A DNA stretch of 8,357 bases, from the NCBI GenBank assembly GCA_030706285.1, contig JAUZOU010000120.1, positions 1 through 8,357 on the forward strand, given 5' to 3'. The DNA is from Bacteroidota bacterium. GTDB lineage: Bacteria > Bacteroidota > Bacteroidia > Bacteroidales > UBA1402. Shown here one piece after another: positions 1-6,030 of the stretch. The position numbers and the translations under genes were made by a program. How positions within the stretch are numbered: the stretch's first letter is position 1; each line of letters starts with the position of its first letter. The notes beneath the pieces are model-generated. The model was not told where the DNA came from and ran no database searches. It saw nothing but the letters and a program-made list of their open reading frames with translations.

Positions 1-1
1 A

Positions 2-1132
2 GAATACCCCAAGCATTGGATTGAATCCGGTGTCAATTTCTTGTCCGAATTGGTGCGTGCAGGTATGACAGAAGGGCCGTTGAAGGATTTATTGTTGGAA
101 GGGATCATCAGTGGAGTGGGAGGCGTGATTGTCTTTTTGCCTAATATCCTGATTTTGTTTCTGTTTATCTCTTTGATGGAGGATACGGGATATATGGCAA
201 GAGCCGCCTTCATCATGGACAAGATCATGCATAAAATGGGACTTCACGGCAAGTCGTTTATTCCGTTGATTATGGCGTTCGGTTGTAGCGTTCCTGCTAT
301 CCAGGCGTCTCGCACCATTGAAAATAAAAATAGCCGGTTCATTACGATCCTGATTACTCCGCTGATGTCATGCAGTGCCAGACTGCCGGTTTATTTGTTG
401 CTCTCAGCAGCCTTTTTCCCTCATCAGGCCGGGTTGGTCTTGTTTGGCATGTATTTAACCGGCATTATATTGGCTGTCATGATGGCCAAGTTGTTCAAGC
501 GCTTTTTCTTTAAAAGCGAGGATTTGCCGTTTGTCATGGAGCTTCCTCCTTATAGAGTCCCGACCCTATCGTCCGTGTTAAGGCATATGTGGGAAAAGGG
601 CTATCAATATCTGAAAAAGATCGGGTCTGTCATTCTGGTGGCTTCCATCATAATCTGGTTCCTTGGTTATTTTCCGCATAGTGAGGCATATGCCAAAAAT
701 CCGACGCAGGAGACACACAGAGAACAACAGGAACAGTCCTATATTGGACAAATCGGTCATGTCATTGCACCGGTGTTGAAGCCATTGGGGTTTGACTGGA
801 AGATCGGCATCTCACTTGTATCAGGTGTTGCAGCCAAGGAAATAGTTGTCAGTACCCTGTCTGTGTTGTATACGGACAATACCAATTCCGCAGGACTGCC
901 ACAACGACTTCGCTCAGATACCTACACGGACGGTTCGCCTGTCTTTACATCGGCGGTTGCGTTGGCTCTGATGGTCTTTGTGCTGATCTATTTCCCGTGT
1001 GTGGCTACCCTGGCAGCGATCAAACAGGAGACAGGGACTTGGAAGTGGGCGCTGTTCGAGATAGTCTATACGCTGGCTTTGGCTTGGATCGTCACGTTTC
1101 TGGTTTATCAGGTCGCGTTGATTTTTCTGTAG
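2..1132 (+). CDS. feoB: Ferrous iron transport protein B, C-terminal membrane part (5' truncated)
   Basis: FeoB is the inner-membrane Fe(II) importer whose N-terminal GTPase domain drives or gates a membrane permease. Only the permease part is here. The frame is open from base 2, so the G domain and true start lie to the left; the TTG at 41 is an internal Leu codon. Visible landmarks are the first Gate region with GCSVPAIQASRTIE (about 281-325), MSCSARLPVY (365-394), the loop ELPPYRVPT before a membrane segment (about 542-570), the second Gate segment GVAAKEIVVSTLSVLY (824-871), and the C-terminal YFPCVATLAAIK helix. About seven or eight hydrophobic segments are visible. The gate cysteine is kept, but neighbouring residues differ from the commoner GCNVPAIMATR form. 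It runs into a convergent mutarotase gene with 3 bases between the stops. Identification is secure; the upstream context is not visible. Confidence 0.96.
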   Translation, partial: EYPKHWIESGVNFLSELVRAGMTEGPLKDLLLEGIISGVGGVIVFLPNILILFLFISLMEDTGYMARAAFIMDKIMHKMGLHGKSFIPLIMAFGCSVPAIQASRTIENKNSRFITILITPLMSCSARLPVYLLLSAAFFPHQAGLVLFGMYLTGIILAVMMAKLFKRFFFKSEDLPFVMELPPYRVPTLSSVLRHMWEKGYQYLKKIGSVILVASIIIWFLGYFPHSEAYAKNPTQETHREQQEQSYIGQIGHVIAPVLKPLGFDWKIGISLVSGVAAKEIVVSTLSVLYTDNTNSAGLPQRLRSDTYTDGSPVFTSAVALALMVFVLIYFPCVATLAAIKQETGTWKWALFEIVYTLALAWIVTFLVYQVALIFL

Positions 1133-1135
1133 CGG

Positions 1136-1528
1136 CTACTCGTACAAGTGAAAAAAACGATCCATCAGTTGCCATTTTTCAGCCGATGAAGCCCCTGGCT
1201 CAGCGATCTGAAAGATCGACATATAGTCTTCCCATTCAGCCTGGCGAGGTAGTGTGGCTAGTTTAGCCATTGCCGTCTTCCATTCAAAGTCGAGTGGGGT
1301 CTCAACGATCATAAACAGTCTGGTGCCGAGGATGTACAATTCCATTTCAAGAATGCCTACTTCACGGATGCCGGCCCGGATCTCAGGCCATGCTTCAGCC
1401 TGGCTGTGACGTTTCTTATATTCGGCAATCAGAGCAGGGTCATTTTTTAAATCCAATGTCTGGCAATAACGCTTGACGGGTTGTTTGTATTCTTTGACGG
1501 GGTAACCGGTCTCTTTGGTGTCATTCAT
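1136..1528 (-). CDS. rhaM: L-rhamnose/L-fucose mutarotase family protein (RhaM, PF05336-type)
   Basis: Members of this small cytoplasmic family interconvert the alpha and beta anomers of 6-deoxy sugars such as L-rhamnose or L-fucose. The core starts with RYCQTLDLKNDP and continues with EYKKRH, AWPEIRAGIREVGI, MELYILGTRLFMIVE, and a C-terminal EKWQLMDRFFHLYE. The histidine in EYKKRH aligns with the proposed catalytic His22 of Escherichia coli RhaM. I start at the ATG at 1528 (130 residues). An in-frame TTG at 1552 would add eight residues but overlaps a TATATTTG promoter-like element. About 20 residues precede the core, which is usual for the Bacteroidales form as I recall it. No rhamnose or fucose catabolic genes are nearby, so the sugar substrate cannot be chosen. 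The gene converges on feoB and diverges from tpx. Confidence 0.9.
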   Translation of the reverse strand: MNDTKETGYPVKEYKQPVKRYCQTLDLKNDPALIAEYKKRHSQAEAWPEIRAGIREVGILEMELYILGTRLFMIVETPLDFEWKTAMAKLATLPRQAEWEDYMSIFQIAEPGASSAEKWQLMDRFFHLYE

Positions 1529-1549
1529 GGTGAGCTTGTTTTTATTTAA

Positions 1550-1557
1550 CAAATATA
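1550..1557 (-). promoter_or_regulatory. Candidate -7 element for the mutarotase gene
   Basis: On the minus strand this reads TATATTTG, a perfect match to the Bacteroidota -7 consensus TAnnTTTG, 21 bases upstream of the ATG at 1528. I see no good TTG -33 box at the expected distance, so this is a partial match only. Confidence 0.4.
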
Positions 1558-1591
1558 ACCTTTATGACAGAACTTTCTAGCCTTGAATCTG

Positions 1592-1622
1592 TTGTAAAGT
1601 CAGGATTTTTTAGTCAAATTTG
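1592..1622 (+). promoter_or_regulatory. Candidate promoter for tpx
   Basis: TTG at 1592-1594 is followed, after 20 bases, by CAAATTTG at 1615-1622. This is one mismatch from the Bacteroidota TTG-N19-21-TAnnTTTG pattern. Transcription would begin roughly 18 bases before the ATG at 1648. The site lies in the 119-base divergent gap between the mutarotase gene and tpx. No clear regulator (OxyR-like) site is visible to me. Confidence 0.4.
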
Positions 1623-1647
1623 TGTACACGCATGATAAATAAGAAAT

Positions 1648-2151
1648 ATGGCAACAATTATGTTTAAAGGAAGTCCTGTTCACACATGCGGGACCTTGCC
1701 CGCTACAGGCAGTAAAGCGATTGATTTTAATCTGACAGGAGCCGGTCTGGCTGATATGTCACTTACGTCATTCAAGGGTAAACGGATTGTCATGAATATT
1801 TTTCCGAGTATCGACACTGGTGTCTGTGCCATGTCTGTCCGCCGCTTTAATAAGGAAGTTGAACGAATGGCCAATACAGTCGTGCTTTGCATTTCAGCCG
1901 ATCTGCCGTTTGCTGCCAGTCGGTTTTGTGCAGCAGAAGGGTTGACCAATGTCGTAACACTGAGTGAACTCAGGCCTCCACGCCATTTTGGGGAAAATTA
2001 CGGACTCCGTATTATTGACGGGCCAATGGCTGGTCTGCTTTCCAGGGCTGTTGTTGTCCTTGATGAAAACGGGACGGTTATCTATACGGAGCAAGTACCT
2101 GAAATTACGCAGGAACCAATGTACGAACCTGTTGTTGAATTGCTGAAATAA
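1648..2151 (+). CDS. tpx: Thiol peroxidase (Tpx, atypical 2-Cys peroxiredoxin)
   Basis: Tpx reduces hydrogen peroxide and organic hydroperoxides, with electrons normally from thioredoxin. In E. coli the enzyme is found mainly in the periplasmic space or cytosol depending on the study; here no signal peptide is present, so it is probably cytoplasmic. The 167-residue length is typical. The peroxidatic motif PSIDTGVCAMSVRRFN places the peroxidatic cysteine at residue 60. The resolving cysteine is Cys94 in SRFCAAEGL, and the conserved active-site arginine is Arg133 in LLSRAVVVLDE. These match E. coli Cys61, Cys95 and Arg133. Two extra cysteines (14 and 81) are present; Cys81 matches the non-essential E. 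coli Cys82. The ATG at 1648 is chosen because MATIMFKGSPV aligns with the family N-terminus. The gene stands alone, divergent from the mutarotase and convergent with the EEP gene. Confidence 0.97.
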   Translation: MATIMFKGSPVHTCGTLPATGSKAIDFNLTGAGLADMSLTSFKGKRIVMNIFPSIDTGVCAMSVRRFNKEVERMANTVVLCISADLPFAASRFCAAEGLTNVVTLSELRPPRHFGENYGLRIIDGPMAGLLSRAVVVLDENGTVIYTEQVPEITQEPMYEPVVELLK

Positions 2152-2165
2152 CGGTTTGATCCGGC

Positions 2166-3206
2166 TTACCGGGCTTCCTTTATTAGATAGATTAACGTAG
2201 GGAAGTGATCGCTATACCCTTCGATGAACGTATCCCCGCTGAATGTTCGCCAGGGATAGCCCTTGTATGGACCATCCTGTTGAACCAGAAAATCTTTGTT
2301 GAATACCTCTGACTTCCAGAATTTCAGTGTGTTGCGGTCTGAGCCAAGCCATCCCTGCGAAATGATGATCTGGTCGAACAGGTTCCATTCACCGCGATAA
2401 CCGAGCGAACCGATACCTTTATCGATCCATTTCCACATCGTGTTGTACAAGCCGCCAGGAGCGACATCTTCTATCCGCTTTTTGGCATTCAAAACAGTCT
2501 TGACAGACTCGTTGTACGGATCGTCGTTCAGGTCGCCCATCAGGACGATCTTTGCTTTTGGCTCTGCCGTGAGTAGCGAATCAATAATGTGTTTCGACAA
2601 GTTAGCTGCTGCTATGCGCAGGTAGCGGGACGATTTTTCTCCGCTGCGTCTGGATGGCCAATGGCAGACGAGGATGTGGATCGGCTCTCCTGCCAGGAGG
2701 CCGTTTACCAGCAGCTGATCCCTGCTTTTCCAGTCCGGCCGCCCAGGCAAGGTAAACCGGTAAGGTTTGCTGGAGGTCAACGTAAACAAGCTTGGATTGT
2801 AAAGTAACGCGACATCGACGCCCCTGGCTTCCGGCGAATCATAATGTACGATCTGATAGCCGACGGAACGAAGTGATGCCGATTTTGTCAGATCTTCCAG
2901 TACCGATCGATTTTCAACCTCAGAGACGCCAAGCAAAGCCGGCCCTTCCGGACAATAATCCCTGGCAATTTTACTGATGGCATAAGACATATTGTCAATT
3001 TTCTTCCAGTATTTTTGTCCGTTCCATTTTTTCGCACCATTCGGAGTGAATTCCAAATCATTGACACCTGGAGACGCAATGGTGTCAAATAGATTTTCCA
3101 AATTATAAAAACCGATGCTGTAAACGGCGACTTGCTTATTTTGTGCAGGAAGAACCAGAGAGGCTGTCAAAAAAACAAGGAGGGTCAGAGAAATCCTTAT
3201 ATTCAT
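2166..3206 (-). CDS. Secreted endonuclease/exonuclease/phosphatase (EEP) family protein
   Basis: This has the metal-dependent EEP fold shared by DNase I, ExoIII and many phosphodiesterases and phosphatases. With the ATG at 3206 it is 346 residues. Residues 1-22 form a signal peptide (hydrophobic stretch, likely cut before QNKQ). The catalytic series is complete: FYNLENLF (Asn35), GVSEVENR (Glu96), ARGVDVALLY (Asp131), CHWPSRR (His182), GDLNDDP (Asp225, Asn227), DQIIIS (Asp278) and GYSDHFP (Asp333, His334). An in-frame ATG at 3227 would add seven residues; the hydrophobic core and A-rich leader favour 3206, but homolog alignment should decide. The protein should act in the periplasm or outside. 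Substrate is not readable: DNA, RNA, nucleotides and phospho-compounds are all possible. Its divergent position beside a TonB receptor/OB-lipoprotein/endonuclease I cluster makes a nucleic-acid substrate attractive. Confidence 0.9.
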   Translation of the reverse strand: MNIRISLTLLVFLTASLVLPAQNKQVAVYSIGFYNLENLFDTIASPGVNDLEFTPNGAKKWNGQKYWKKIDNMSYAISKIARDYCPEGPALLGVSEVENRSVLEDLTKSASLRSVGYQIVHYDSPEARGVDVALLYNPSLFTLTSSKPYRFTLPGRPDWKSRDQLLVNGLLAGEPIHILVCHWPSRRSGEKSSRYLRIAAANLSKHIIDSLLTAEPKAKIVLMGDLNDDPYNESVKTVLNAKKRIEDVAPGGLYNTMWKWIDKGIGSLGYRGEWNLFDQIIISQGWLGSDRNTLKFWKSEVFNKDFLVQQDGPYKGYPWRTFSGDTFIEGYSDHFPTLIYLIKEAR

Positions 3207-3263
3207 AAATTGTTGATTTGTGTGCATGAAAGGCTGAATTTTTTACTAAAACGGTATCCGGTT

Positions 3264-3294
3264 CAAAAAAACAAAAAAAATGCTTACCATCCAA
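3264..3294 (-). promoter_or_regulatory. Candidate promoter for the EEP gene
   Basis: On the minus strand, TTG (3294-3292) is followed by exactly 20 bases and then TTTTTTTG (3271-3264), one mismatch from the -7 consensus TAnnTTTG. Because the -7 match falls in an A/T run, chance is a real possibility. The implied start lies about 30 to 50 bases before the two possible start codons. Confidence 0.3.
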
Positions 3295-3346
3295 TTATTT
3301 TATGGTTGGCAGTATACATTTGTACATCACTTTTGATGGTTTTTAT

Positions 3347-3366
3347 AGGGCATAAGCCCTTTTTTT
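3347..3366 (+). terminator. Short hairpin with T-run, possible orphan intrinsic terminator
   Basis: AGGGC (3347-3351), loop ATAA, GCCCT (3356-3360), then six T. The shape is that of a rho-independent terminator on the + strand, although the stem is only 5 bp. No + strand gene ends before it: upstream sequence is the 5' end of the minus-strand EEP gene. It could end a short RNA begun near 3329 or protect the receptor from transcription entering from the left. Confidence 0.4.
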
Positions 3367-3405
3367 GTGTACGGACAATAAAATTGTTAGTCGGATAGCG
3401 ACAAA

Positions 3406-3438
3406 TTGTAAAATAAGTATAAATATTTTGTACTTTTA
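3406..3438 (+). promoter_or_regulatory. Candidate promoter for the TonB receptor operon
   Basis: TTG at 3406-3408 and TACTTTTA at 3431-3438 resemble the Bacteroidota promoter, with one mismatch in the -7 box and a slightly long 22-base spacing. The expected leader is about 70 bases. The TTG is inside an ACAAATTGT palindrome, so a bound regulator there would cover the promoter. Confidence 0.3.
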
Positions 3439-3517
3439 CACCCCCGGTTTTTTCAGGATTGAATGATAAGATTGTGTGAAATACAGGGATTCTTTTTGAT
3501 ACAAAACCAGATTACGA

Positions 3518-6010
3518 ATGAACAGAACAAAACGATTCAGCGCGTTCCTTATACTTGGACTGAGTTTCTTAAGTTACGCCCATGCTCAGGATGATACCAT
3601 ACCAACGATAACAGGCAAGTCTCTTTTGCTTTTCGATGAATCCATGGTTGAGAATGAAGAGGGTGACAATCAGAATGTCAGTGCCGTCATGACGTCAGCT
3701 CAGGATATCTTTACTTCAAATGCCGGGTATGCTTTTAGTTCCATGCGTTTTAAAGCTCGCGGATACAATAATTCCTATACAAAAACAGCCATCAACGGTG
3801 TGACATTCAATGATCTGGAACGTGGCATGTTCTCGTATTCAATGCTTGGCGGATTAAATGATGTCGTCCGTAACAGCGAAGATGTTTTCGGAACAGGCGT
3901 GTCTGACTTTAGTTACGGAGATGTCGGCGGTGCTTCAAACATTATGATGAGGGCCAGCCAGTATTCTCCCGGAAGTCGAGTCTCACTGGCGTATACCAAC
4001 CGGAATTATAAAATGCGTGGGACTTATACGTATTCTACCGGATTATTGCCGTCAGGATGGGCTTTTACCGGTGCCCTGGGTTACCGTTGGGCGGACGAAG
4101 GCTATGTGGAAGGCACATTTTATAATAGTCTTGGGTATATGGTCGCACTTGAAAAAGTGTTGAACAGTAAACACAGTTTGTCATTGACCTCCTTTGGTGC
4201 TCCGACGCAACGAGGCGGTCAAAGTTCTAATGTGCAGGAAGTCTATGATCTCACCGGTTCTACCTATTATAATGCCTATTGGGGCTATCAGAACGGGCAG
4301 AAACGCAATTCCCGTATCGTAACGGATTTCGAACCTGTCGTCTTGCTGACACATATCTATACGCCTGACAAAAATACCAAACTGACGACAGGACTTGCCA
4401 CACGTGCCAGCGGTTATGGATCGACGGCTCTTGCCTACGATAATGCACCCAACCCGAGTCCGACCTATTACCGGAACCTGCCCAGTTACCAAACGACAAC
4501 GGAGATGAAATCATTTTATACCGGTCTTTGGCAAAGTGGAGATCCATCTGTGACACAAATCAACTGGGATAGATTGTATATGGTCAACAAATTGGCCAAA
4601 GATGCCGGTCAAAGTGCACGCTATATTCTGGAAGAACGGCACAACGACCAACATGAGATCATGTTGAATTCGACCCTTAACCATCGCAGCAGTGATCACC
4701 TGAAACTGACAGGTGGCCTGGACGCTCATTATACCAGAGGCTTGCATTACAAAACGATTGCCGATATGCTTGGTGCCGATGCTTATTCGGATGTGGACCA
4801 GTATACCGAAAACTATTCACCGCTCAATCCGACCATTCAGTACAACGATTTGAACAGTGCCTCTACGATAAAGAAACTGCACGATGTGTTTGGCTATAAC
4901 TACAACATTGATGTCTATAATGCCGGTGGCTGGTTCCAGAATGCCTATTCCTATGCTCAGTGGGATTATTACTACGGAGCAAAAATTTCTTACAATAGTT
5001 TTCAACGGAATGGGCTGATGCGTAACGGCCGTTCTCCTGAAAATTCTTATGGCTGGGGTGTGCGGCATACGTTCGTCAATCAGTCTGTCAAGGGAGGATT
5101 GACCTGGAAGCCGAGTGGTAACCATATGATCTATGTCAATGCCTTGTTTGAAACCAATCCGCCACTGCCCGACAACGCCTATATTTCCCCTCGTATCAAG
5201 GATGACGCGGTGAGCGGCTTGTCCAGTGAACAGGTGTTTCATTATGACCTGAACTACAACTTCAATTCCCGCTTTCTGCGTGGACGGATCAGCCTGTACC
5301 GGACACAGTTTAGCGACCAGATCGAAATCGACAATTTCTATAACGATGAGTTGAGAACATTTGTGAATTCCGTGATGACCGGTGTGGACAAGATTCATCA
5401 GGGAATTGAGTTCGGACTGACAGGTAAATTGACTCCTGAATTGTCAGCCACCTTCTTGGGCACTGTTTCGGACTATTTTTACAACAACCGGCCATCTGCC
5501 ACCATCAGTGTGGAAAATGGCATGCAAGCGGATATTACCAGAACCGTCTATCTGAAAAATTTCAAAGTAGGGGGCACGCCTCAGACAGCACTCAATGTTG
5601 AACTGAATTATGCAGCTCCGGATTACTGGTTTTTTGACCTGGGCATGAGTTATTATGACCGTAATTATGTGGAAATCACTCCGATCAGACGTACCGCTGA
5701 AATCCTTCAGTATACGTCTGACAGTTACGATGATTACGCTGCTTTGGCAAACAAGATCACCGGTCAGGAAAAATACAAGGGCGGTTGCACGGTGGATGCG
5801 TCTATCGGAAAATCACTCAGGCTCAAGAACGGTCACAACCTGAATGTTAATTTGCAGCTTTGCAATTTGCTCAACAATACCAAATTGCGTTCCGGCGGTT
5901 ATGAACAGGGGCGTTTTGATTATACCAACTACGATGTGAATAAATTTCCGCCCTATTATTACTATGCTCAGGGATTTAACTGCTACCTGTTGATGTCCTA
6001 CCGCTTTTAA
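3518..6010 (+). CDS. TonB-dependent outer-membrane receptor, DUF5689/endonuclease I-associated type
   Basis: This is a TonB/ExbBD-energised outer-membrane transporter with an N-terminal plug and a 22-strand barrel. Residues 1-23 are a signal peptide ending in AHA before QDD. A loose TonB-box candidate follows (DTIPTITG, about 26-33). The plug spans about 50-146, with FKARGYNNS, AINGVTFNDLERG, LGGLNDVVRN and GDVGGASNI. The barrel fills about 150-830, is rich in Tyr and Asn, and ends in CYLLMSYRF with the terminal Phe expected of an outer-membrane protein. Motifs such as SLTSFGAPTQRG, YYNAYWGYQNG, RNGRSPENSYG and VKNF-like KNFKVGGTPQTA match a Bacteroidota receptor family that I recall beside DUF5689 lipoproteins and endonuclease I genes. 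It lacks the N-terminal carboxypeptidase-like domain of SusC proteins, and no susD follows. Ligand unknown; nucleic-acid fragments or a nucleotide product are inferred from neighbours. The next gene starts 20 bases after its stop, so they are probably co-transcribed. Confidence 0.93.
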   Translation: MNRTKRFSAFLILGLSFLSYAHAQDDTIPTITGKSLLLFDESMVENEEGDNQNVSAVMTSAQDIFTSNAGYAFSSMRFKARGYNNSYTKTAINGVTFNDLERGMFSYSMLGGLNDVVRNSEDVFGTGVSDFSYGDVGGASNIMMRASQYSPGSRVSLAYTNRNYKMRGTYTYSTGLLPSGWAFTGALGYRWADEGYVEGTFYNSLGYMVALEKVLNSKHSLSLTSFGAPTQRGGQSSNVQEVYDLTGSTYYNAYWGYQNGQKRNSRIVTDFEPVVLLTHIYTPDKNTKLTTGLATRASGYGSTALAYDNAPNPSPTYYRNLPSYQTTTEMKSFYTGLWQSGDPSVTQINWDRLYMVNKLAKDAGQSARYILEERHNDQHEIMLNSTLNHRSSDHLKLTGGLDAHYTRGLHYKTIADMLGADAYSDVDQYTENYSPLNPTIQYNDLNSASTIKKLHDVFGYNYNIDVYNAGGWFQNAYSYAQWDYYYGAKISYNSFQRNGLMRNGRSPENSYGWGVRHTFVNQSVKGGLTWKPSGNHMIYVNALFETNPPLPDNAYISPRIKDDAVSGLSSEQVFHYDLNYNFNSRFLRGRISLYRTQFSDQIEIDNFYNDELRTFVNSVMTGVDKIHQGIEFGLTGKLTPELSATFLGTVSDYFYNNRPSATISVENGMQADITRTVYLKNFKVGGTPQTALNVELNYAAPDYWFFDLGMSYYDRNYVEITPIRRTAEILQYTSDSYDDYAALANKITGQEKYKGGCTVDASIGKSLRLKNGHNLNVNLQLCNLLNNTKLRSGGYEQGRFDYTNYDVNKFPPYYYYAQGFNCYLLMSYRF

Positions 6011-6030
6011 TCTAAATTCGATAATTATTA

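Larger units (their letters stand above)
3207..3517. other. 311-base divergent intergenic region between the EEP and TonB receptor genes
   Basis: No credible gene is present. The region is AT-rich, with several A and T runs. It holds a possible minus-strand promoter for the EEP gene (3264-3294), a + strand TACATTTG followed by two small hairpins and a T-run (3315-3367), two ACAA/TTGT palindromes (3375-3387 and 3401-3409), and a possible + strand promoter for the receptor (3406-3438). The last 80 bases would be the receptor mRNA leader and show no strong fold or Shine-Dalgarno sequence. Confidence 0.7.

Noticed and set aside
997..1266. 89-residue + strand open frame bridging the end of feoB and the mutarotase gene
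   Set aside because: It overlaps two well-supported genes, one of them antisense, and its translation has no family resemblance.
1..2151. An iron/peroxide stress operon linking feoB and tpx
   Set aside because: The two genes are separated by an oppositely oriented mutarotase gene and tpx has its own candidate promoter, so joint transcription is not supported.
2161..2172. CCGG-CTTA-CCGG hairpin between the convergent tpx and EEP stops as a two-way terminator
   Set aside because: The stem is only 4 bp and overlaps the EEP stop codon; there is no T-run on either side long enough to support termination.
4817..5398. 193-residue open frame on the minus strand inside the TonB receptor gene
   Set aside because: It is fully antisense to a gene with clear receptor motifs through the same region, has no recognisable domain, and reads as a reverse-frame shadow.
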